Origin: Neisseriales bacterium
GTDB lineage: Bacteria; Pseudomonadota; Gammaproteobacteria; Burkholderiales; UBA11063
Direction: 5' to 3'
NCBI GenBank assembly: GCA_008017145.1
Contig: SSGY01000126.1
Coordinates: forward strand, 1-16,312
DNA length: 16,312 nt
The notes beneath the pieces were generated by a model. The model was not told the origin of the DNA. It searched no databases and saw nothing but the letters and a program-made list of their open reading frames with translations. The position numbers and the translations under genes were made by a program. Shown here piece by piece: positions 7,386 through 15,414 of the stretch (position 1 is its first letter; the number at the start of each line of letters is the position of its first letter).

Positions 7386-9104
7386 CTAAAAATCCCATGA
7401 CTGATACCAGAGCAAATAGCGGTAGGTATAATCACGATGAATTTCTAAACCAGAAATAGCTGGATAAAATAAGATAAATAGCCCTATCACTAAAATTAAA
7501 TAAATCCACACGAGTTTTTTTAGGCTTTTCTCCGGGCGTTTGAGTGCTGCATCAAGCGCCCAAGTAATTGCTAAAATCATAAATGGTGTTACTGAATATA
7601 AATAGTAAATAAAGCTTGTGCGCTTCAAAAACATATACGGTAAATATTGCGATGCAATCGCTAGTAAAATGAAACCCAATTGCCAACTCCGCGTTTTAAC
7701 GAAGTTTATCATCATTAGTAAAATTGCTATGATACTAAACCACCAGATTACTGGGTTGCCCATCAGTACGACAGAGCTATATTGTTTGGTCACGAAATTC
7801 ATCCAACTATAGATTTTTTCGGGGCGGAACATCAATGGCCATGACCACCATGGTGATTCAAATTGGTGATGGTGAGTAACTGCATAACCTGTATGATAGT
7901 GCCACATTGCTAGATGTTGTTGGATTATAAAACTTACAAAATTATTTGACGTATCTTGAGTCAAATATTGTGGTATAAAGCTTGAACAGTACAAGATGAC
8001 AACAAACACACTTAGGTAGGCTAATTTAGGCGCGTTCTTAAATTTACTGTTTTGCTTATTAATTTGTCCATTGCTATAAAAAAACTCATAATAAATAATT
8101 ATAGGTAGTAATGCACTAAGGGAAAACAATGCAATCCATTTGGTAGCAAGTGCGAGCGCAAAGAAGAAAGCTATTCCCCATAAGTTATTTTGCGCGGCAT
8201 TTGGTTTACTCAATTTTTGGTTTTCAATGTAACAAAAGAGCATCAAATACTCTGCACAAATAAATAATGTTACCATTGAGTCAATTAAAGCATAACGATT
8301 AATTGTAAAATGCATAAAATCAAACATTAGTAATAATGCAGCAAAGATAGCTACACGATTACTTTTAAAAATTTTTTTAGCAAAGTAGTATATTAATGGA
8401 ATCATTATAATGCCACAGAGGTATGCCATAATTCGCCAGCCAAACGGATTCATGCCAAAGATTAAAATTCCAAGTGCAATGATTAATGTTCCTAATGGTG
8501 GGTGATTGGTTGCATAGAGTGGAGCATGGTGAATGTATTGATATGCCGTTACCGCATAATAAAGCTCATCAAAGACTATGCTTGATTTAATTGATGGATC
8601 GTAGTTTTTTGGCGGTATTGTTATTGAAAATAGCGTGTCAACTTTATCAGTGTTGTTGTTATAATTCATAGATATTTTATAATTAGTTACAAGATGACTA
8701 TTGTTATCAAAAAGAGCAAATTGTTTAAATTCTATACTAGGGGACTCGATATTAAAGATTAAGCGTGTGAAACTCATGTTTTTATTTAAAGTTACTCCAC
8801 CCCATTGATAAACTGGTGGTTTGTCGCTAGATGTGTTGATTAAAGCTATTGGAATAACCGCATTTGACTCAAGTTGAGCTGAGACTTTAAATTTACCATT
8901 ACTTAATCCCAAAAAATAATAGACAGAATTAAGTTTAGTTGGTTTATCAAAAATAAATGTTATGCTTTTATTTTCATAATTACCAACCCACGTAGCGCTG
9001 GGATTGCTGCCGATTTGTGCTAAATTGATTCCACTGATAAGAGCATAAATTATGGTTAGTAGCAAAGGCACAAATAAAGATGTAAATTTAAGGTGTTTTT
9101 GCAA
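7386..9104 (-). CDS. PMT-family glycosyltransferase, paralogue 1
   Basis: GT-C enzyme of the protein O-mannosyltransferase family: a multi-spanning membrane protein that uses a polyprenyl-phosphate sugar on the outer side of the membrane. It has 572 residues. After one membrane helix (about 8-28) comes a periplasmic beta-rich segment of some 140 residues, then the PMT core: Asp179-Glu180 in VFDELYYA (the expected catalytic pair), HPPLG (201-205), GWR (222-224) and RYALIDS (270-276). A later loop has the SPWWSWPL motif, and the C-terminus ends in LLWYQSWDF. The start is TTG at 9104; no in-frame ATG lies upstream before a stop, and the next Met is far inside. It lacks the extra N-terminal helix of the other two paralogues. 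It converges with the upstream + gene and diverges from paralogue 2. The acceptor is unknown. Confidence 0.85.
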   Translation of the reverse strand: MQKHLKFTSLFVPLLLTIIYALISGINLAQIGSNPSATWVGNYENKSITFIFDKPTKLNSVYYFLGLSNGKFKVSAQLESNAVIPIALINTSSDKPPVYQWGGVTLNKNMSFTRLIFNIESPSIEFKQFALFDNNSHLVTNYKISMNYNNNTDKVDTLFSITIPPKNYDPSIKSSIVFDELYYAVTAYQYIHHAPLYATNHPPLGTLIIALGILIFGMNPFGWRIMAYLCGIIMIPLIYYFAKKIFKSNRVAIFAALLLMFDFMHFTINRYALIDSMVTLFICAEYLMLFCYIENQKLSKPNAAQNNLWGIAFFFALALATKWIALFSLSALLPIIIYYEFFYSNGQINKQNSKFKNAPKLAYLSVFVVILYCSSFIPQYLTQDTSNNFVSFIIQQHLAMWHYHTGYAVTHHHQFESPWWSWPLMFRPEKIYSWMNFVTKQYSSVVLMGNPVIWWFSIIAILLMMINFVKTRSWQLGFILLAIASQYLPYMFLKRTSFIYYLYSVTPFMILAITWALDAALKRPEKSLKKLVWIYLILVIGLFILFYPAISGLEIHRDYTYRYLLWYQSWDF

Positions 9105-9172
9105 GAGAGAGCCTAATTCTAAGATTGTTGTTAGTACATATTTCTTTTTCGGCGCAGCCGTTAGTTGTCGCG

Positions 9173-9181
9173 ATTATAACA
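9173..9181 (-). promoter_or_regulatory. Extended -10 promoter for PMT paralogue 1
   Basis: On the - strand this reads TGTTATAAT, a perfect extended -10 with TATAAT at 9173-9178. The -35 is poor, which extended -10 promoters tolerate. The leader to the TTG start would be about 60 bases and contains a small GC-rich hairpin, CGGC-TGC-GCCG (9150-9160). Confidence 0.55.
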
Positions 9182-9204
9182 TACTATATCTAATATGCTA
9201 TAAT
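9176..9204 (+). promoter_or_regulatory. Promoter for PMT paralogue 2
   Basis: Extended -10 TGCTATAAT at 9196-9204 with the perfect hexamer TATAAT, preceded at 17 bases by ATAACA (9176-9181, 4 of 6 matches to TTGACA). The -35 box overlaps the -10 box of the opposite promoter. The leader to the ATG at 9242 would be about 30 bases. Confidence 0.65.
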
Positions 9205-9241
9205 CACACATCAAATTTAATTGTTTTGAGTTGGTATCTGA

Positions 9242-11083
9242 ATGCTTTCATGGCAAATAACGTTAATTATTGCGACAACTATAGGGTGTATATTTTTTGG
9301 ATGCTATTATTTGCTATCAAGCAATGACTATAAGCGGTCATTACTGAAATTAGATCGTTATGACTATTTATTTCTTATCATCATAGTTTTGATTTATATT
9401 ATACTAAGCTTGATCAATTTTGGTGAAAAACAAACTAATAATGCGGCATGGAGCAGTACTGATTCTAGCAAAAGTTTAATTTTACGTCCAAATCCAGCGC
9501 TACTTAACGGAGATTTATACTTTAAAACTGGAGTTTTTACTGGTGCATTATTGATTCAAGCCCAAACTACATCTAGCGAGAGTTTAATTACCTTGGCAAA
9601 AATTGACCCAGAAATAAAAGATGAACCGCAACTAAAGTGGAATAATTTTCATTATAACTCGCCACAAGCAATCACTGCTTTTTATTTTACGGTTGAATCA
9701 TCAAATATTAACCCTATCGAATATAGAGATACTCAGCGGGGGGTAGAAATTCAACGTTTAGCTTTGTACAGTGTACAAAATCAGCAAATGCTACCTTTAG
9801 TTAAGATCAATGACTCATCGGGTAAAGATTATAGTTCAATCCTAGAAAAGCAACTAACGCCATTGCAATTGACTAATGTTTGGTTTAATTCGGCTGTGTT
9901 TGATGAATATTATTATGCCGCAGCTGCAGAGGAGTATCTGAAGCAGTGGGGCACAGTAACACAGGCACATCCTCCGCTTGCGATGCTGATTATTGCACTG
10001 GGAATATGCTTGTTTGGACTCAATCCGTTTGGCTGGCGAATTTTGGCAAATCTTAGCGGTATTATTTTGATTCCGTTGGTCTATATTTTTACCAAGCGCT
10101 TAACGGGTAATCGTTATGCGGCGATGATTGCAGTAATTTTGCTGAGTGTCGATTTTATGCATTTTGTGATCTCGCGAATGGCAAGCATCGAACCATTTGT
10201 TACACTATTTTTGTTATGTGAATATCTATTTTTATTTCAGTATTTGCAGGCTAAGCTAAATAATTATGGTGATAAAGCTGTATTAAAGAATATTTTTGCA
10301 GTTGGGTTATTTAGCGGGCTCGCAATTGCCTGTAAATGGTCTGGGTTATTTTCTCTACCTGCGATTATGGTGGTGTTAGTATGGGGTTATCTGGCTAGCG
10401 GAGCAAAACCAATTAAATTATCAATTGCATTGCAGTATCTATTATTTTTAGTAGTATTGCCACTGTCTATTTATTGCCTTAGTTTTGTACCGTTATTTAC
10501 AATTAAACACGCGACTAATTTTGCCATTTTTATGCTCGAAACACAAAAAAATATGTATCAATTTCATACTCATGAGGCCTTGGATTTTCATAATATCTAT
10601 GCTTCTAAGTGGTGGACATGGCCGTTAGTATTGCAACCGATGTCGATGGCATTTGTTATGCTTGATCCAGTAAGTAAGTTGTCTCAGTCGGTTGGATTAT
10701 TAGGTAATCCTCTGGTGTGGTGGGGTACATCTGTAGCTGTTATTGTGTTAGCACTCTTGCTAATTTTTCCAAAATTTAGAAAGCCAGAGCTTTACTTTAT
10801 TTTATTAGCGGTAGCTGCTCAATATCTATCTTATATTTTTATTAGTCGCTTAAGCTATATTTATTATTTTTACTCGGTCTTACCATTGGTAATCGTGGCT
10901 TTTGCTTATTTAGTAACGCTCTTGCTTAAATTAAATAGTAAAATGATTAATTGGTTAATTTTTATCTATGTTGTGCTTAGTATCTGGCTTTTTATCATGT
11001 TTTTTCCTGCTTTGAGCGGGCTTAATATTAACCGTGATTTTGTCTACCATTTTTTGCTGTGGTTTAGCACTTGGCAATTTTAA
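9242..11083 (+). CDS. PMT-family glycosyltransferase, paralogue 2
   Basis: Second member of the PMT (GT-C) set, 613 residues. An additional N-terminal helix (about 5-25) and a basic cytoplasmic stretch precede the helix at 40-59, so the predicted topology has one more span than paralogue 1. A periplasmic domain of about 150 residues follows. The core shows Asp221-Glu222 in VFDEYYYA, HPPLA (243-247, with Ala where the other two have Gly), GWR (264-266), FMHFVISRMASIE with Arg312 and Glu317, then SKWWTWPL in a later loop and the C-terminal LLWFSTWQF. About ten hydrophobic helices follow the catalytic loop. The ribosome binding site is weak. It has its own promoter and is read in the same direction as paralogue 3, 81 bases away. 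Substrates are unknown; donor and acceptor may differ from those of its relatives. Confidence 0.86.
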   Translation: MLSWQITLIIATTIGCIFFGCYYLLSSNDYKRSLLKLDRYDYLFLIIIVLIYIILSLINFGEKQTNNAAWSSTDSSKSLILRPNPALLNGDLYFKTGVFTGALLIQAQTTSSESLITLAKIDPEIKDEPQLKWNNFHYNSPQAITAFYFTVESSNINPIEYRDTQRGVEIQRLALYSVQNQQMLPLVKINDSSGKDYSSILEKQLTPLQLTNVWFNSAVFDEYYYAAAAEEYLKQWGTVTQAHPPLAMLIIALGICLFGLNPFGWRILANLSGIILIPLVYIFTKRLTGNRYAAMIAVILLSVDFMHFVISRMASIEPFVTLFLLCEYLFLFQYLQAKLNNYGDKAVLKNIFAVGLFSGLAIACKWSGLFSLPAIMVVLVWGYLASGAKPIKLSIALQYLLFLVVLPLSIYCLSFVPLFTIKHATNFAIFMLETQKNMYQFHTHEALDFHNIYASKWWTWPLVLQPMSMAFVMLDPVSKLSQSVGLLGNPLVWWGTSVAVIVLALLLIFPKFRKPELYFILLAVAAQYLSYIFISRLSYIYYFYSVLPLVIVAFAYLVTLLLKLNSKMINWLIFIYVVLSIWLFIMFFPALSGLNINRDFVYHFLLWFSTWQF

Positions 11084-11107
11084 GTAGAGTTGTACTCCTA
11101 GCTATAA

Positions 11108-11135
11108 TTGCGATCACTTAGAGTATACATAAAAT
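11108..11135 (+). promoter_or_regulatory. Possible promoter for PMT paralogue 3
   Basis: TTGCGA (11108-11113, 4 of 6) and TAAAAT (11130-11135, 5 of 6) are separated by 16 bases. A competing TATAAT at 11103-11108 lacks a good -35. The ribosome binding site AAGGTG at 11153-11158 lies 6 bases before the ATG. Confidence 0.45.
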
Positions 11136-11164
11136 CTAACAAATAAACGTTCAAGGTGTAGTTT

Positions 11165-12970
11165 ATGTCCTTAGCTGTTGTTCAATTATCTCTGACTGTC
11201 GGTGTTTTTTTTACCGTACTAATCTATTTTCTGTATCAGATTAAGCGCAACTCATTGCAGACTCAAGTAAGAAAATTTCTTGATAAAACTGATTATTTAC
11301 TCATTGTTATCATTAGCTCTATTTATGCGAGTATTAGCTTAATTAATCTTGGCAATAAGCTTGAGCCAAATACACCCGTTAGGTTAACGGCAACCCAAGG
11401 GATTGAGATTAATTTTGCTACGCCAACTCAGATTAATCAATTTTATTATGCATTAGGCTATGTTAGTGGTGCGGTTAAATTTAGCTATGTACGTAGCGAT
11501 AATCAAACGCAGAGTATCACGATTGATCCCGGGACTTTTATGTGGAATAATCTGCAATTAAATGATCCAAATGCCAAGTATAAACAAATTACCTTAACTC
11601 CTGAATCAGGAGTAATTGAACTACGTCAGCTTGCTTTATTTAATAACGCTAATTATGTAACTGATTTTTCTCTAACTCAAGCAGGGCAGGCGATTCCTCC
11701 TCAGAAGCTGGTAAGTGTAAGCGTACCACAAAACTATCAGAGTATCTGGCATTCGGGTACGATTTGGGATGAGTATTATTATGTAACGACTGCCTATCAA
11801 TTTAACCATCATTTACCAGCGTTAATAACGGTACATCCTCCGCTGGGAATGTACTTGATTAGTGCTGGAATGAAAGTATTTGGTGATAATCCATTTGGTT
11901 GGCGCATAGTGCCCGACCTAGCTGGAATTTTACTGGTGATATTAGTCTATATCTTTACTAAAAAATTAACTTTATCTCGTGGTGCTGCAATAATTGCAAG
12001 TACATTACTCAGTACCGATTTTATGCATTTTATGATTACGCGGATGGCTTCGTTAGAATCAACTTTAGCCTTTTTTGCTATTTTAAGTGTTTTCTTTTTA
12101 TATTGTTATGCCGAAGCTAGGCGGTGTGGTGAAAGTTTTAATGCTACGCTTCGATATTTACTGCCTTGCGCCTTAAGCATTGCATTGGCAATTAGTATTA
12201 AATGGTCGGCACTTTATTCCCTCATGACTGCTTTGCTTATGATTATTTATTTTGAGTTTGTTTACTCTTATCGTGATTCATTGCGAACGAAGTTGATTGC
12301 TGTGTTTAATATCGGTGCTTTATTTATTGTGCTCCCTGTAAGTTTGTATTTTAGTTGTTATTATCCAACCGTTTTTTATCCATTTTATAAGAGTTCAGGA
12401 ATAAATAATTTTTGGTCATTTGTTAGCTCGCTACAACCAGTAATGTACCAATTTCATACTGAGATGGTCAATCATATGTCCAATGGTGGAGGTGGCTCAG
12501 AGTGGTGGCAATGGCCATTGATTATTCATCCTCAGATAGTATATCGTTGGTTGGATAGTAATAGTAATCTTTCGTCAATAGGGGTACTAATGGGCAATCC
12601 TTTAATCTGGTGGTTATTCTATCCATCTTTATTATTGATGCCAATTCATGTGCTTAAAATTCGAAAATTTATGCCTTTATTCCTATTGACTGCGACACTG
12701 CTGCAGTTTTCGCCCTATGCCTTATTGGGTAGAATTAGTTATATTTACTATTTTTATATCAGCAGTGTTTTTGGTATCATGATACTTGGTTATCTACTTA
12801 GTCAGGCACTACAGCTGAAAAATAAACGGTTAACTTTTCTGATTATAGGGTATGTGATCGCTTGTGTTTTATTATTTATTGCTTTCTATCCGCTACTTAG
12901 TGGCTTGCCTGTTGATCGTGGATACTTTATTAAATATCTACTTTGGTATCATAACTGGCAATTTATTTAA
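11165..12970 (+). CDS. PMT-family glycosyltransferase, paralogue 3
   Basis: Third PMT (GT-C) paralogue, 601 residues, with the same architecture as paralogue 2: an N-terminal helix (about 5-25), a basic stretch, a second helix (44-61) and a periplasmic beta-rich domain (about 65-190), then the PMT core. Asp202-Glu203 lie in IWDEYYYV; HPPLG is at 224-228, GWR at 245-247, and ITRMASLE gives Arg293 and Glu298. A later loop carries SEWWQWPL, and the C-terminus is LLWYHNWQFI. It has the best ribosome binding site of the three (AAGGTG, 6-base spacing). Its last 8 bases overlap the end of the convergent oligosaccharyltransferase gene. The three proteins are clearly related but far from identical, so they are old paralogues with probably distinct substrates. 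Confidence 0.86.
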   Translation: MSLAVVQLSLTVGVFFTVLIYFLYQIKRNSLQTQVRKFLDKTDYLLIVIISSIYASISLINLGNKLEPNTPVRLTATQGIEINFATPTQINQFYYALGYVSGAVKFSYVRSDNQTQSITIDPGTFMWNNLQLNDPNAKYKQITLTPESGVIELRQLALFNNANYVTDFSLTQAGQAIPPQKLVSVSVPQNYQSIWHSGTIWDEYYYVTTAYQFNHHLPALITVHPPLGMYLISAGMKVFGDNPFGWRIVPDLAGILLVILVYIFTKKLTLSRGAAIIASTLLSTDFMHFMITRMASLESTLAFFAILSVFFLYCYAEARRCGESFNATLRYLLPCALSIALAISIKWSALYSLMTALLMIIYFEFVYSYRDSLRTKLIAVFNIGALFIVLPVSLYFSCYYPTVFYPFYKSSGINNFWSFVSSLQPVMYQFHTEMVNHMSNGGGGSEWWQWPLIIHPQIVYRWLDSNSNLSSIGVLMGNPLIWWLFYPSLLLMPIHVLKIRKFMPLFLLTATLLQFSPYALLGRISYIYYFYISSVFGIMILGYLLSQALQLKNKRLTFLIIGYVIACVLLFIAFYPLLSGLPVDRGYFIKYLLWYHNWQFI

Positions 12971-14885
12971 TATGCTGTTGGGCTATTTCATAGTCCTTGA
13001 CATAACTAAGTAAGGCAGTCCTGGCTTTATTGTTTGAACCAGTGGATAGATTGATCTGGTTAATTATGTAATCACGAAACGGAAAATAATTATCCAATGT
13101 TTCGTTAATCAAACCTTGTGCTTCCTTATTTTTACCAATAATCTGATCCATTATTGCAAGTTTGGTTGTGTAGCTTGGGTATGGTGTAAATCCTGCGACT
13201 TTTTGCGTTGCATTATACATAATATCAAATAGCCATGCGTTATCAGTGGTTCGTTCAGTTAAAGTTAATTTTTGAATTAAGTCAACATCAACATAGTAGT
13301 CCCAAAGTAAATTATTTCCCAGTTGATATTTTTGCCCAACATTATTTAGCCAATTCTGTTTATCATAGTGCGCAACTGGTTTAAACTGTGCCAAAATCAT
13401 AAAATTATTATAACCAACATAAATTTGCCAACTAGCAACTATGATAGTAACTACAGCTGCTAAATTAAACCATTTTTTATTTATTTGTAGTTTCAATTTT
13501 TTCTGATCGCTAAGGGTTGCTAGAATAATAAAACAGAAAAGATATGGTGTATAAAATAGAGGGTATTCTGTTTGTGAGTGTATGATATTAATTGCAATGA
13601 TGCCTAAACATAAAATTTGCGCTTTAATATCAAGTTTTAAGCAGCAGCGTATCCAATAGATAAAACCAAAGAATACAATAACAAAGCCAATCAACCCTGT
13701 AGTGGCTAGTAGCTGGATAAATAAATTGTGAGTGTTAAAAGGTAACGCGTATTGTCCTAAAGTTTGCGGAAATCCATTGCTGAGTTTGGTTGTAAATAAA
13801 TTCGCTGTAAAATATCCCCAGCCAACACCGATAATTGGATGTTCGCTAAACATTTTGAGGCCTTTTAACCATAGCACAATGCGTTGATTATCACTTGCCA
13901 AAGATATCTGATGCTCGCCGGTTAATAATTGCTTAAAGGTTGTAAAAGTTTGTCCAATCCGATCTGAATTATTTGATTGGTTAGATACTTCTTGTTTTGT
14001 CGTGGCTGTCTTTGATACTACATTTGTTTCTGTACTGTGATAAACAAAGTTGAGACCACCTTTTGCAGTGAAAGTTACAATTGCCAATAAAATAATACCG
14101 TGAGCAAGAAGTAATTTGGCATAGTAAGGGGCTTTTTTTAAAATAGCCGTCCCATAAATTAGAATAAATATACCATAGATAAGCACTATACGACTAAACG
14201 TCAGGCTAATAAAAATACTAAATAAAAAAATATTAAATATAAAAAATAGCTTATAGATTTTTTTATCCATCCGCCACAGATAAATATTAGCGAAGATTCC
14301 CCATGAAAGATAATTAGCCAGATTGTTACTCTGGTAGAGTGAACCAACTATACGCTCCTGACTGCCCGCGAGAAGATCGTAGTGTGAGTACAATATAGTA
14401 TCATTCATGTATGGGTAAAATTTTAGAGGGATTATTAAGTGAATGTCATAAAGTTGCAAGATACAGATAATACACTGGATGTAGCCACTAAAGACGATAC
14501 ACCATGCAATTGAATTTAATATAGATTTACGCTCATTGAGTCTAAGCCTAGTGACTATGATGGATAATAATAATAATATCCATAAACAAGCAAGTAGTAA
14601 GTATGAAAACGTTTTATAAGAGCTCACATAATTAAGTTGAATCACAATAAACAGAATAAAAGCTGAAATTATAATTTGTGTTGGCGTAATGGATAGTTTA
14701 TCTGAAGTATTATTTGTTTGAACAAAGTATATCACTAAAGCTATCAGAGCAATTATGACTGAAATAATTTCACGTAAGTAAAAACTATAAGTCGTAATTG
14801 TATCTGGGCTAAAATATGGTAGAAATGGTACGCCAAAGAAGGATGTTAATATAATTAGTAAAGGGATTTGTATTTTTTTGGTCAT
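12963..14885 (-). CDS. pglL: O-oligosaccharyltransferase, PglL/TfpO-like
   Basis: Inner-membrane oligosaccharyltransferase of the Wzy_C superfamily that transfers lipid-linked glycan to Ser/Thr of pilins or other periplasmic proteins. It has 640 residues with about 12 hydrophobic helices and a soluble C-terminal part (about 490-640). RIVGSLYQSNNLANYLSWG (178-196) matches the PglL_A motif. The Wzy_C region holds HPIIGVGWGYF (349-359) and the loop NTHNLFIQLLATTG (384-397), whose His386 corresponds to the essential histidine of this family. HSQTEYPLFYTPYLF (436-450) is also characteristic of PglL and distinguishes it from an O-antigen polymerase or WaaL ligase. It lies directly downstream of a pilin gene, as tfpO does in Pseudomonas and Acinetobacter. 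A hairpin terminator lies between them and its own ribosome binding site is weak, so low-level read-through expression is likely. Confidence 0.85.
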   Translation of the reverse strand: MTKKIQIPLLIILTSFFGVPFLPYFSPDTITTYSFYLREIISVIIALIALVIYFVQTNNTSDKLSITPTQIIISAFILFIVIQLNYVSSYKTFSYLLLACLWILLLLSIIVTRLRLNERKSILNSIAWCIVFSGYIQCIICILQLYDIHLIIPLKFYPYMNDTILYSHYDLLAGSQERIVGSLYQSNNLANYLSWGIFANIYLWRMDKKIYKLFFIFNIFLFSIFISLTFSRIVLIYGIFILIYGTAILKKAPYYAKLLLAHGIILLAIVTFTAKGGLNFVYHSTETNVVSKTATTKQEVSNQSNNSDRIGQTFTTFKQLLTGEHQISLASDNQRIVLWLKGLKMFSEHPIIGVGWGYFTANLFTTKLSNGFPQTLGQYALPFNTHNLFIQLLATTGLIGFVIVFFGFIYWIRCCLKLDIKAQILCLGIIAINIIHSQTEYPLFYTPYLFCFIILATLSDQKKLKLQINKKWFNLAAVVTIIVASWQIYVGYNNFMILAQFKPVAHYDKQNWLNNVGQKYQLGNNLLWDYYVDVDLIQKLTLTERTTDNAWLFDIMYNATQKVAGFTPYPSYTTKLAIMDQIIGKNKEAQGLINETLDNYFPFRDYIINQINLSTGSNNKARTALLSYVKDYEIAQQHIK

Positions 14886-14910
14886 TGAATTACCGTGGTG
14901 AGTGATTATT

Positions 14911-14945
14911 AAAATAGGACTAGCAATATGTGTTAGTCCTATTTT
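14911..14945 (-). terminator. Terminator-like hairpin between pilin 1 and the oligosaccharyltransferase
   Basis: A perfect 12-bp inverted repeat (14911-14922 with 14934-14945; arms read AAAATAGGACTA and TAGTCCTATTTT) with an 11-base loop. On the - strand the stem ends in UUUU followed by AAUAAU, so termination is probably incomplete. It lies 14 bases after the pilin 1 stop and 25 bases before the oligosaccharyltransferase start. Confidence 0.75.
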
Positions 14946-14959
14946 CGGGTTACTAAGAA

Positions 14960-15382
14960 TTAAGATTTACAGTTAGACGGACGATATTGGTTATTCAAAG
15001 TGCTACCACCACCTTGTGTACAAACCCACGTAATACCTGAAGGACCAACAGATGGAGAGAATATAATTTGGTTTGCAGTAGAAGGAACTCCAGCAATTGA
15101 TGTTGATACAGTAATCGCACCAGCGTTAACAGTAACTGCGCTTACATTGGTACCTGATATTGAAGTTGCTAAACCTGCAGCAGGATTATCAGCAGGTAAC
15201 GTACCTTGCGATTGATAATATTCTGACACTGCCGTCTTGGCTTGGCTAGCAAAAGTCAACGCTTCCGACACTTTAGCACGGATAATGTAATTTTGATAAG
15301 CAGGGATAGCAATCGCTGCTAAAACCCCGATGATCGCAACCGCGATCATTAATTCGATAATGGTGAAACCTTTGTTTTTCAT
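14960..15382 (-). CDS. Type IV pilin, tandem copy 1
   Basis: Prepilin of a type IVa pilus, 140 residues, processed and methylated by prepilin peptidase and assembled into the surface fibre for adhesion, twitching motility or DNA uptake. The leader is MKNKG, cleaved before Phe6; the mature protein has the invariant Glu at position 5 (FTIIE) and the hydrophobic helix to about residue 27. Residues 1-60 are the same as in pilin 2. The globular half is rich in Ser, Thr, Ala and Gly and ends with a disulfide pair, Cys121 and Cys138. The last residue is Ser, which in TfpO-type systems is the glycosylated residue. TAGGGG before the ATG is a strong ribosome binding site. The oligosaccharyltransferase gene follows. 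Symbols pilA or pilE would both be used for such a gene; I cannot choose. Confidence 0.93.
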   Translation of the reverse strand: MKNKGFTIIELMIAVAIIGVLAAIAIPAYQNYIIRAKVSEALTFASQAKTAVSEYYQSQGTLPADNPAAGLATSISGTNVSAVTVNAGAITVSTSIAGVPSTANQIIFSPSVGPSGITWVCTQGGGSTLNNQYRPSNCKS

Positions 15383-15414
15383 GATAAGCCCCTAAAAAAA
15401 TAAAACTTAAGTTT

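Noticed and set aside
7618..7812. 64-residue open frame on the + strand
   Set aside because: Opposite the conserved C-terminal part of PMT paralogue 1.
9052..9327. 91-residue open frame on the + strand across the divergent promoter region
   Set aside because: It overlaps both PMT starts in other frames, covers both promoter motifs and has no family resemblance.
12963..14885. O-antigen ligase (WaaL) or O-antigen polymerase (Wzy)
   Set aside because: The QSNNLANYL and EYPLFYTPYLF motifs and the position behind a pilin gene point to the PglL/TfpO branch of the superfamily.
15000..15215. 71-residue open frame on the + strand
   Set aside because: Antisense to pilin 1; low-complexity hydrophobic translation typical of the reverse of a pilin variable region.
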